Positions 8,937-19,349 of a stretch of DNA of 64,000 nucleotides are shown in pieces. How positions within the stretch are numbered: the stretch's first letter is position 1; every line of letters starts with the position of its first letter. The translations under genes and the position numbers were made by a program. Source of the stretch: Myceligenerans indicum (GTDB taxonomy: Bacteria; Actinomycetota; Actinomycetes; Actinomycetales; Cellulomonadaceae); assembly GCF_016742955.1 (NCBI RefSeq), contig NZ_JABBYC010000014.1, forward strand, positions 1 to 64,000. The letters run 5' to 3'. The notes under the pieces were generated by a model, which had not been told where the DNA came from, made no database searches, and was given only the letters and a program-made list of their open reading frames with translations.

Positions 8937-9850
8937 CTACTCCGGTGGAGCGCGACCAGAGCACGGAACGGCCCACCGTCGGCGCGCCGTTCGAGGCCGC
9001 GCGGCGCACGCCGCCGGCCGGCCCGGCCGACCGGACGGCCGCGGCCACGAGCCACGTCCTGCTCACGTTCGGTGCGGTGCTGGTCGTCGTGCCGTTCCTG
9101 TGGGTGTTCGTGTCGTCGTTCAAGACGACCAAGGAGATCCTGGCCTCGCCGTTCTCCCTGCCCGCAGACCCGAGCCTGGCCAACTACGCCACGGCGTGGA
9201 CGGACGCGGGCATCGGCCGGTACTTCCTCAACACGATCGTCGTGGTGGGGTGTGCGCTGTTCTTCGTCATGATGCTCGGTGCGCTGACGGCCTACGTGCT
9301 GGCACGGTTCCGGTTCCCGGGCAACAAGGTGATCTACAACCTCATGCTGGCGGGGCTCACCTTTCCCGTCTTCCTCGCCATCGTGCCGTTGTTCTTCGTA
9401 CTGCGGAACGCGGGCCTGCTGAACACCCTGCCGGGCCTGATCGTCACCTACGTGGCGTTCGCGTTCCCGTTCACGGTCTTCTTCCTGTACTCGTTCTTCC
9501 GCGGCCTGCCGCACGAGGTGGCGGAGGCGGCGCAGGTGGACGGCGCGGGGGAGTGGCGCACGTTCTTCCAGATCATGCTGCCCATGGCGCGGCCGGGCAT
9601 GGCGTCCGTGGCGATCTTCAACTTCCTGGGGCTGTGGAACCAGTTCCTGCTGCCGGTCGCCCTGAACACGGACACCGACAACTACGTGCTCACCCAGGGG
9701 ATGGCGCAGTTCGCCTCGCAGGCGGGGTACGCGGTGGACTTCGGGGCGCTGTACGCGGGCGTGGTCATGACCGTGCTCCCCGTCCTGGTGGTCTACGTGT
9801 TCTTCCAGCGCCGGCTCCAGGGTTCGGTGGCCCAGGGGACGTTCCGCTGA
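8933..9850 (+). CDS. Sugar ABC transporter permease (MalG/NgcG type)
   Basis: 305 residues. ATG 8933 overlaps the previous stop (ATGA) and is preceded by GAGGGGG at 8921-8927. The EAA loop EAAQVDGAGEWRTFFQIMLP and the terminal FFQRRLQGSVAQGTFR are typical of the CUT1 second permease. It is the last gene of the operon and is followed within 10 bases by a strong hairpin. Confidence 0.92.
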   Translation: MTTPVERDQSTERPTVGAPFEAARRTPPAGPADRTAAATSHVLLTFGAVLVVVPFLWVFVSSFKTTKEILASPFSLPADPSLANYATAWTDAGIGRYFLNTIVVVGCALFFVMMLGALTAYVLARFRFPGNKVIYNLMLAGLTFPVFLAIVPLFFVLRNAGLLNTLPGLIVTYVAFAFPFTVFFLYSFFRGLPHEVAEAAQVDGAGEWRTFFQIMLPMARPGMASVAIFNFLGLWNQFLLPVALNTDTDNYVLTQGMAQFASQAGYAVDFGALYAGVVMTVLPVLVVYVFFQRRLQGSVAQGTFR

Positions 9851-9855
9851 GGCGG

Positions 9856-9884
9856 GTCCGGGAGCCCGCAGTGGGCTCCCGGAC
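9856..9884. terminator. Bidirectional terminator hairpin
   Basis: A perfect 12-bp stem (GTCCGGGAGCCC at 9856-9867 with its complement at 9873-9884) and a five-base loop. It lies between the convergent permease and maltokinase genes, so it can stop both transcripts. Confidence 0.8.
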
Positions 9885-9891
9885 TCCGGCG

Positions 9892-11681
9892 CTACCGGTC
9901 CAGGACGCGGGCCACCGCGTTCAGCGGGATGTGCAGCCATCCGGGGCGGTGGCGTGCCTCGTACACCACCTCGTAGAGGGCCTTGTCCAGGGTGAGGGCC
10001 CGCAGCAGCAGCGACGCCGTCGTGACGTCGAGCGCGCCGCCGGGTACCGCGGCGCCGGGAACGGCGGCGCCGGGAACGGCGTCACCGTGGACCTGCGGCG
10101 ACCCGTCCCCGGCCGCCCCGGCGGCCTCGCCCAGCGCCTGGCGGTATCCCTCCAGGAAGGAGACCTGCGCCCGCTCCGACCACTCCGGGTCGGCGGCCTC
10201 GCCGACGGCGGCCGCGTAGTCGAAGGACCGCAGCAGGCCGGCGACGTCCCGCAGGGGCAGGTCGGGGGCGGTGCGCTCGGCGACCGGCCGTTGCGGTTCG
10301 CCCTCGAAGTCGAGGACCTTCCACCCCGAGACGGCGTGCAGGACCTGCCCGAGGTGGAGGTCGCCGTGGATCGCCTGGAGCGGTACCGGGTACTCGGTGG
10401 TCACGTGGGCTAGGTGCCGGCTGACCTCGTCATAGAACGCGGTGATCCCCGCGCGGTAGGGCGCGAGTGCCGCGACGTCGGAGATCGCCTCGGCGGCACG
10501 GCGCCGCAGCACGCCCATGAAGCTGCTCGCGTCCAGCGTCGCGTCCGTCGGGCGGGCGGCCTGAAGGGCGGTGTGCATGTGCGCGACGACGGAGCCCAGC
10601 TCGGCGGCACGCTCGTCGAAGGCGAGCCCCTCCTGGGCGTAGGCGCAGGCCAGCTCGAAGCCGTCGTCGGCGTCCGTGATCAGCTCGGAGACGACGGCGA
10701 GGTGCGCGTGCGTTCCGTCGGCACCGAGCAGGTCCGGGCCCGGCGAGGAACTGCCCGGCTCGCCCTCCGAGGGCGGGACGGAGAGCTCGACCGCCCCGAG
10801 GTAGCGCGGGACGCCGTCCCACCCGGCGCGTGTCAGGGCCTCCGGGATGACGACGTCCGGGTGTGGCCCGGCCGGCACCGTGCGCAGGATCTTCAGCATG
10901 ACACCGTCGGCGTGTTCGCCGGGGCAGCCCGGCACGGGCACCCGCAGGCCGGGTACCAGCACGGAGGAGTTGGACTGCTCCCCTCCGAGAGCCCGCGCGC
11001 CCCCGAGCCACTCCTCACCGGATGCCCCGGCGCGCGCCTCCGGACCAGGCCCCCGCGGAACAGGCGGCTGGTGTGTGCCGTCCCCGCGAGCTGACCGAGT
11101 GACCGGGAGGGAGTGGGCGGCCGGGACGGAGCGAGCCGACGGCGCGGTCGGCGTGGCGGAGTGCAGGAAGTACTCGGGGAGGGCGGCCCGCAGGTAGGCC
11201 AGCCAGGCCGCGGGGTGGGTCCCGCCGTCGTACACCGCGATGTACCCGTCGTCCGTGGGGACGACGCCGATCGGTCCGTCGCCGGCCGGTCCGACGCCGA
11301 TCGGTCCGTCGCCGGCCGGTTCCTCGCCGGCCGGACCCGCGGTGCTCGCCGGCGCACCTCCCGGCCGGTCGACCGCACCGACCCGCTCCAGGACGAGGGG
11401 CACCTGGATCACCAGCGCCCCCTCGTCCCCGGCCAGCCCGGGGCCGGCCAGGTGCAGCAGGGGGACGACGACGGCGGGGCCGCCTTCCGGTCCGTCGGCG
11501 CCCGGGCTCTCTGCCGGCCCGGGGAGCTCCATGGTCAGCCAGGGCACGTGCCGCACGCCGTCACCGGGCACCGGGTACCACCGCCGGCCGGGGAGCCAGG
11601 TGTCCAGCAGACGCAGCACGCCGTCGGGCAGGGGGCCGGCCCCCTTGTGCACGATGACGGTCCGCGCCTCGTCGATGATCG

Positions 11682-11685
<4 letters not shown>
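9892..11685 (-). CDS. mak: Maltokinase
   Basis: 597 residues; phosphorylates maltose with ATP to maltose-1-phosphate, the GlgE donor. It has an aminoglycoside-phosphotransferase-like kinase fold: IHGDLHLGQVL with catalytic Asp442, and KVLDFEGEP with metal-binding Asp459, then the family-typical RDVAGLLRSFDYAA. GTG 11685 is chosen because it overlaps the treS stop (GTGA) and follows GGGAGGAG. The protein is well over 100 residues longer than typical mycobacterial Mak; the excess is low-complexity insertions around residues 105-145 and 165-225. It is the last gene of glgE-treS-mak, giving a trehalose to maltose-1-phosphate to glucan route. Confidence 0.93.
11261..11320 (-). repeat. In-frame 30-bp tandem repeat inside mak
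   Basis: Two nearly identical 30-base units (11261-11290 and 11291-11320, differing only in the first two bases) plus a partial third encode a Gly/Pro-rich decapeptide (GPAGDGPIGV) twice, around residues 122-142 of maltokinase. They are in frame and probably lie in a surface loop. Confidence 0.9.
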
Positions 11686-13534
<1,849 letters not shown>

Positions 13535-13538
<4 letters not shown>

Positions 13539-15712
13539 GAGATGGCTCCGGTGCCACCGGGATCCACGCCCGCGGCGGTCACGTGCAGGACGTGCGCCAC
13601 CCGGTGGGCGGGGTCGAGCCGTACGTAGGGCGTCGCGCCCCAGCCGTAGGTCTCGTTGGAGAGGAGGTCGTGCGCCACGTAGAACGGGGCGTCGGGGTCG
13701 CCCTCGGGCGGTGTGAGGCCGAGGGATTTCGTGTCCAGGTGCACCAGCGACTCCTGCGAGTTCCAGGGATCAAGATTCACCACGACCACGATCACGTCGT
13801 CGTGTCCGGGGGTGGTGACGGGTGTGACGCCCACGTCGGCGCCGCGTCGAGCGACCGTGCTGCCCCCTGGCACCATGGTGCTGCTCTTCGAACTGCTTCG
13901 CGCGCCGGGGACGTACTCTGCGCCGATTCGTCGTGAGAAGGCAACTACCTGGCTGTTCGTCGTGGGATGGACCGTCAGGTTCCGGAGCTGGCGGAGTGCC
14001 GGATGTTCCCGGCGAATCATGTTGAGGCGGGCGACGAGCGAGGCGATCCCGTACTCGTCGGCGCGCTCCCACGTGCGCGGACGGTATTCGTACTTCTCGT
14101 TGTCGATGTGCTCCTCGACGCCCGGGCGCGGGGTGTTCTCCACGAGTTCGTAGCCCGAGTACATCCCCCACGACGGCGAGCCCGTCGCGGCCAGGACCGC
14201 GCGGACGGCGTGCCCGGCGACGCCACCGTGCTGGACGTAGGGGGTGAGGATGTCGTGGGTGGTGGGCCAGAAGTTGGGCCGCATGACGGAGCCGAGCGGC
14301 CCCGAGGTCTCCGCCAGGTACTCCTCGATCTCCTCCTTGGTGTTGCGCCAGGTGAAGTACGTGTACGACTGGTGGAACCCGATCCGCGCCAGCGTCTGCA
14401 TCATGGCCGGCCGGGTGAACGCCTCGCTGAGGAAGATCACCTCCGGGTTGCTCGCGTGCACCTCGGCGAGCAGCCACTCCCAGAAGTCCAGCGGCTTGGT
14501 GTGCGGGTTGTCGACGCGGAACAGGGTCACGCCGCGGTCGATCCAGGTACGGATCATCTCCAGCACGGCCGCGGACAGGCCGTCCGGATCCGTGTCGAAG
14601 CTGAGCGGGTAGATGTCCTGGTACTTCTTGGGCGGGTTCTCCGCGTACGCGATCGACCCGTCGGCGCGGACCACGAACCACTCGGGATGCTCCTTCACCC
14701 ACGGGTGGTCCGGGGAGCACTGCAGGGCGATGTCCAGCGCGACCTCCAGCCCGGTGTCCCGGGCCTCCTGGACGAACGCCACGAAGTCCTCCTCGGTGCC
14801 CAGGTCGGGGTGGATCGCGTCGTGGCCGCCGTCGGGCGAGCCGATCGCGTACGGGCTGCCCGGGTCTCCCGGTTCGGCGACGAGCGTGTTGTTGCGCCCC
14901 TTGCGGAACGTGGTGCCGATCGGGGAGACCGGGGTGAGGTAGACGACGTCGAACCCCATGGCCGCGATCGCGGGCAGGCGTTTGGCCGCGCTCCGGAACG
15001 TGCCCGAGACCCACGTGCCGTCCGGCTTCCGCTGCGCGCCCTCCGACCGCGGGAACATCTCGTACCAGGCCCCGGCCAGCGCGAGCGGCCGAGCGACGCG
15101 CAGCGGATACGTGTCCGACGCCGAGACCAGCTCCCGGTGCGGCGCCCGGGCCAGTGCGTCGCGCACCTCGGGAGAGGTGGCCACCGCCAGGCGGACCGCG
15201 GCGGGGCGGGAGTCGTCCTCCAGGGCCGTGAGGGTCTCGCGCAGCAGCGTCGTGTCGGCCGTGGTGCGGTGGGGCACGATCAGCGCGTCCCGGCGCGCCG
15301 GGCGCAGGATGCGGCGGAACAACCGCGCACCCTCGGCGAGCATGAGGTCGACGTCGATGCCTGCGTTGATCTTGATGGTGGCATCGTGCGTCCAGGTGGC
15401 GTACGGGTCGCTCCACGCCTCCACGCGGAACGCCCACTCGCCGCGGGCGTCGGGCTGCAGGAAGCCGCGGAAGTGGTCCAGGCCGGGGGCGATGTCGGTC
15501 ATCGGCGCCCAGGAGTGGTCCGTGCCGTCCGGCGCGACGAGCACCGCGGTGGCGGCCACCGCGTCGTGTCCCTCACGGAACACGGTCGCCGTGACCGGTA
15601 CGACCTCGCCGACGGCGGCCTTGGCGGGCCAGCGCCCGCCCTCGACCACCGGGGAGACCTGGATGACGGGGATGCGGCCGATGCCGCGGGCCGAGTTGCT
15701 CGCGCTGCTCAC
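13535..15712 (-). CDS. glgE: Alpha-1,4-glucan:maltose-1-phosphate maltosyltransferase
   Basis: 725 residues, GH13 subfamily 3; transfers maltose from maltose-1-phosphate to growing alpha-1,4-glucan. Residues 1-110 form the N-terminal beta-sandwich (IPVIQVSPVVEGGRWPAKA). Catalytic residues: Asp401 (FRVDNPHTKP), Glu430 (FLSEAFTRP), Asp487 (PTTHDILTPY), with the same spacing as in the characterised Streptomyces GlgE. It is the first gene of the glgE-treS-mak operon and shares a 146-base divergent promoter region with glgP. No glgB is adjacent, unlike in several other actinobacteria. Confidence 0.96.
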
Positions 15713-15740
15713 ACCGCAACGCTATCCACCCCGGGTCCCG

Positions 15741-15774
15741 GCGTGCACCAGGGCACGCCAACGGCTTGCGCAAG
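15741..15774. promoter_or_regulatory. Palindromes between divergent glgE and glgP
   Basis: CTTGCGCAAG at 15765-15774 is a perfect 10-base palindrome with central CG, in the LacI/MalR operator style. GCGTGC at 15741-15746 and GCACGC at 15753-15758 form a second inverted repeat. Both sit within the 146-base divergent region, so one regulator could control both directions. Function is inferred. Confidence 0.4.
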
Positions 15775-15858
15775 GTTCACTCGTCGTCCATGCTCGACGG
15801 GTGACGAAACGCCGGTCACCAGGTGTGTCGCCGCCCGCGAGTGCGTAGGGTGCGAGGC

Positions 15859-18444
15859 GTGAGAGCGATCCGCCGATTCACGGTCCGTACGGTCCTTCCG
15901 GAGCCCCTCGCGGCACTCGACGAACTGTCCCACAACCTGCGCTGGTCCTGGCACGCCCCGGCACGCGACCTCTTCGCGGGCGTCGACCCCGAGCTGTGGG
16001 CGGACGTGAAGGGAGATCCCGTCGCCTTCCTGGCGGCCCTCGGTTCCGAGCGCCTGACCGCTCTGGCGGCGGACGAGGGCTTCGTGGGCAGAACCCGGGC
16101 GGCCGCGCGCGAGCTGCACCACTACCTGCACGATCCACGCTGGTACCAGGCACAGCGGTCCGCCTCCGGTGCGGATCTCCCGCACGGCATCGCCTACTTC
16201 TCGCCGGAGTTCGGCATCACGTCGGTGCTGCCCCAGTACTCCGGTGGCCTGGGCATCCTGGCGGGGGACCACCTGAAGTCGGCGTCCGACCTCGGCGTAC
16301 CGATCGTCGGGGTCGGCCTGCTGTACGGTGCGGGCTACTTCAGGCAGTCCCTCACCCGTGACGGCTGGCAGCTCGAGACGTACCCGCTGCTGGATCCGGA
16401 CGGGCTGCCCCTGACGATCCTGCGGGAGGAGGACGGCACACCTGCCCAGGTGACGCTGGATCTTCCGGGCGGACGCCGGCTGCACGCGCAGATCTGGGTG
16501 GCCGCGGTGGGCCGCGTCCCGTTGTTGCTGCTGAACTCCAACGTGCCCGAGAACGACGACGCGGCCCGGACCGTCACCGACAGGCTGTACGGCGGCACCG
16601 GCGAGCACCGACTGCAGCAGGAGCTGCTGCTCGGCGTGGGCGGCGTCCGTGCCCTGCGCGTGTGGGCGCGGCTGACCGGCTCGCCGGAGCCGGAGGTCTA
16701 CCACACCAACGAGGGCCACGCGGGCTTCCTCGGCGTCGAGCGCATCCGGGAGCTGGTCGCCCGGGGCCTCGGTGTGGAGGAAGCGCTCGAGGCCGTCCGT
16801 GCGGCGACGGTGTTCACCACCCACACCCCCGTCCCGGCCGGGATCGACCGCTTCGGGAGGGAACTGGTCAGCGCCTATTTCGGCGGGGACAACCAGATGG
16901 AGGGCATCCCGGTCGAGCGGGTCCTCGCGCTCGGCGCCGAGGACTACGAGGGCGGTGATCCCACCGTCTTCAACATGGCCGTGATGGGCCTGCGCCTGGG
17001 TGGGCGGGCGAACGGCGTCTCGCTCCTGCACGGCCAGGTCTCGCGCGAGATGTTCGAGGGGCTGTGGCCGGGGTTCGACGCGCGGGAGGTTCCCATCACG
17101 TCGGTCACCAACGGCGTGCACTCGCCCACGTGGGTCTCGCCCCGGCTGGCACGGCTGGAGTCCGAGCAGCTCGGCCTGGACGAGCTGACCGCCGCGGAGG
17201 TCTCCGGGAGCTGGCTCGACCCCGGAAAGGTGTCCGACGCCAGCCTGTGGACCGTGCGCGGGGAGATGCGCGGCGAACTCGTGGACGAGGTCCGCCGGCG
17301 CGTGCGCAAGTCCTGGCGCGAGCGCGGGGCATCTCCGGCCGAGCTCGGCTGGGTCGACGACGTGTTCTCACCCGACGTCCTGACCATCGGTTTCGCCCGC
17401 CGGGTGCCCACGTACAAGCGGCTGACCCTCATGCTGCGCGACCCGGCGCGCCTGCGGTCGCTGCTCCTGCACCCGGAGCGCCCCGTCCAGCTCGTGGTCG
17501 CGGGCAAGTCCCATCCCGCCGACGAGCAGGGCAAGCGGCTGATCCAGCAGCTCGTGAGGTTCGCCGACGACCCGGCCGTGCGGCACCGCATCGTGTTCCT
17601 GCCGAACTACGACATCGCGATGGCCCAGGCCCTCTACCCGGGTTGCGACGTCTGGCTCAACAACCCGCTGCGTCCCCTGGAGGCGTCCGGGACGTCCGGC
17701 ATGAAGTCCGCGCTCAACGGGGGTCTGAACCTGTCCATCGAGGACGGCTGGTGGGCCGAGTGGTTCGACGGCGAGAACGGCTGGGCCATCCCGACCGCCG
17801 ACGGGGTCGAGGACGCCGAGCGCCGCGACGACCTCGAGGCGGCCGCGCTGTACGACCTCATCGAGTCGCAGGTCGCGCCGCTGTTCTACGACCGCACCGC
17901 GGACGGTGTTCCGGCCCGCTGGCTGGAGATGGTGCGACACACGTTCGCGACGCTCGGCCCGAAGGTGCAGGCCACTCGCATGGTGGCGGAGTACGTCCAC
18001 GGCCTGTACGCCCCCGCCGCCGAGTCCGGGCGGATGCTCGGCGCCGACGGCCTCACCGGCGCGCGGGACCTCGCGGCCTGGAAGGCCCGGGTGCGCGCGG
18101 GCTGGTCGCACGTCCGCGTCGATCACGTGGAGTCGGCGGGCGTCGCGGACGCCGCGCAGGTGGGTGACCGCCTCACGGTGCGGGCCTACGTCTCGCTGGG
18201 GTCCCTCACGCCCGAGGACGTCGAGGTGCAGATCGTGCACGGCCGTGTCTCCGAGGCCGATCTCATCGAGGACTTCGACACCGAGCCGCTGAACCTCGCC
18301 GAGTCCTACGAGGCCGGCCGGCATGCGTTCGCCGGAGAGGTCGGCCTCGCGGCTTCGGGTCCGTTCGGGTACACGGTCCGCATCGTCCCCCGGCACCCCG
18401 GCCAGCCGAACGCCGCCGACCTGGGCCTGGTGGTGAACGCCTAG
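15859..18444 (+). CDS. glgP: Alpha-glucan (glycogen) phosphorylase
   Basis: 861 residues; releases glucose-1-phosphate from alpha-1,4-glucan ends with orthophosphate and PLP. The start is GTG 15859, because actinobacterial homologues begin with the RAIRRFTVRTVLPEPL segment; an ATG 36 bases upstream would add an Arg-rich tail. The N-terminal DUF3417-type segment contains NLRWSWHAP. The PLP-lysine motif GTSGMKSALNGGLNLSIEDG places Lys616 as cofactor residue. It belongs to the short-loop phosphorylase group common in actinobacteria and archaea. Divergent from glgE, so breakdown and synthesis genes face each other. Confidence 0.95.
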   Translation: MRAIRRFTVRTVLPEPLAALDELSHNLRWSWHAPARDLFAGVDPELWADVKGDPVAFLAALGSERLTALAADEGFVGRTRAAARELHHYLHDPRWYQAQRSASGADLPHGIAYFSPEFGITSVLPQYSGGLGILAGDHLKSASDLGVPIVGVGLLYGAGYFRQSLTRDGWQLETYPLLDPDGLPLTILREEDGTPAQVTLDLPGGRRLHAQIWVAAVGRVPLLLLNSNVPENDDAARTVTDRLYGGTGEHRLQQELLLGVGGVRALRVWARLTGSPEPEVYHTNEGHAGFLGVERIRELVARGLGVEEALEAVRAATVFTTHTPVPAGIDRFGRELVSAYFGGDNQMEGIPVERVLALGAEDYEGGDPTVFNMAVMGLRLGGRANGVSLLHGQVSREMFEGLWPGFDAREVPITSVTNGVHSPTWVSPRLARLESEQLGLDELTAAEVSGSWLDPGKVSDASLWTVRGEMRGELVDEVRRRVRKSWRERGASPAELGWVDDVFSPDVLTIGFARRVPTYKRLTLMLRDPARLRSLLLHPERPVQLVVAGKSHPADEQGKRLIQQLVRFADDPAVRHRIVFLPNYDIAMAQALYPGCDVWLNNPLRPLEASGTSGMKSALNGGLNLSIEDGWWAEWFDGENGWAIPTADGVEDAERRDDLEAAALYDLIESQVAPLFYDRTADGVPARWLEMVRHTFATLGPKVQATRMVAEYVHGLYAPAAESGRMLGADGLTGARDLAAWKARVRAGWSHVRVDHVESAGVADAAQVGDRLTVRAYVSLGSLTPEDVEVQIVHGRVSEADLIEDFDTEPLNLAESYEAGRHAFAGEVGLAASGPFGYTVRIVPRHPGQPNAADLGLVVNA

Positions 18445-18550
18445 AAGCCGACCACGTCAACGGCTCCGGCCTGCGCGCGCGAACACCGGGCCGGGCGCGG
18501 CCGCGGTTCGGGGGCCGCGGGCCGGCGTCCGGCCGCGTGCCGGAACGCCG

Positions 18551-18853
18551 TCAGGTGCGGCGCCGCGGTCGGGGCGGCACCGGCTTCACCGATTCGACCA
18601 GGTCCGCGGCGATCCAGATCTCCTCCGGGCGGCCACGCCCCGGGCGCGGGTCCGTGCGCACGGCCACGCCGTCGTCGGACGCCTCGAGCACGAACCCGAT
18701 GACGTCGGTCCAGATCGCGCCCCGGCGTTCCGATCGCGCCGTCGCGGCCTCGGCCTCGGTGAGCCGGCGCCGGACGACGACGCGCGTCCCCGGGGCGGGC
18801 CACGGCCGGCGTGGACGGCCGGGCGGGACGGGACGGGATGTGTCCGAGTTCAC
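18551..18853 (-). CDS. Small conserved actinobacterial protein of unknown function
   Basis: 100 residues from GTG 18853, with AAGG eight bases upstream; the open frame extends further upstream but without a ribosome site. The core WPAPGTRVVVRRRLTEAEAA...IWTDVIGFVLEASDDGVAVRT...IWIAADLVESVKPVPPRPRRR looks like a small beta-barrel (SH3-like) domain. Comparable proteins sit beside fdxA/dapC in related actinobacteria, to my knowledge without assigned function. Convergent with glgP and divergent from fdxA. No signal peptide or membrane segment. Confidence 0.65.
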   Translation of the reverse strand: MNSDTSRPVPPGRPRRPWPAPGTRVVVRRRLTEAEAATARSERRGAIWTDVIGFVLEASDDGVAVRTDPRPGRGRPEEIWIAADLVESVKPVPPRPRRRT

Positions 18854-18953
18854 GTGCTGCCTTCGCCGAGGAGTGAGACGGTGGACGCGACGAGCTCGTC
18901 GCTCCTGGAATACTAGGGTCCGACCGGCCGCGATCCACGCGGACAGGTCGAAC

Positions 18954-18982
18954 CGAGTACGACTCGAGTACATCCCGAGTAC
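18954..18982 (+). repeat. Three CGAGTAC repeats at 11-bp spacing before fdxA
   Basis: CGAGTAC occurs at 18954, 18965 and 18976, exactly one helical turn apart, ending 23 bases before the fdxA start. The spacing suggests a protein-binding array on one DNA face, or stacked promoter parts. The regulator is unknown. Confidence 0.75.
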
Positions 18983-19005
18983 ATTCCACGAGGAAGGCTC
19001 CCGCA

Positions 19006-19323
19006 GTGACCTACGTGATCGCTCAGCCGTGCGTCGACGTCAAGGACAAGGCGTGCATCGAGGAGTGTCCCGTGGACTGCATCTACGAGGGCAGCCGCTC
19101 CCTCTACATCCACCCGGACGAGTGCGTCGACTGTGGTGCGTGCGAGCCGGTCTGCCCCGTCGAGGCCATCTACTACGAGGACGACGTCCCCGAGGAGTGG
19201 AAGGACTACTACCGCGCCAACGTGGAGTTCTTCGACGAGATCGGCTCGCCCGGCGGTGCCGCGAAGATGGGTGAGATCGACAAGGACGACCCGATGATCG
19301 CGGCCCTCCCGCCGCAGGCCTGA
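19006..19323 (+). CDS. fdxA: 7Fe ferredoxin
   Basis: 105 residues from GTG 19006, preceded by GAGGAAGG. It is a small cytoplasmic electron carrier. Cys9, 17, 21, 25 and Cys40, 43, 46, 50 follow the pattern of FdxA proteins with one [3Fe-4S] and one [4Fe-4S] cluster. The motif CVDCGACEPVCPVEAI and the acidic tail ending PMIAALPPQA are family-typical. Next to dapC, the common actinobacterial arrangement. It could serve oxidoreductases or cytochromes P450; the partner is not visible. Confidence 0.96.
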   Translation: MTYVIAQPCVDVKDKACIEECPVDCIYEGSRSLYIHPDECVDCGACEPVCPVEAIYYEDDVPEEWKDYYRANVEFFDEIGSPGGAAKMGEIDKDDPMIAALPPQA

Positions 19324-19349
19324 CCCGGCCCGCGCCGGGACATCGCCGC

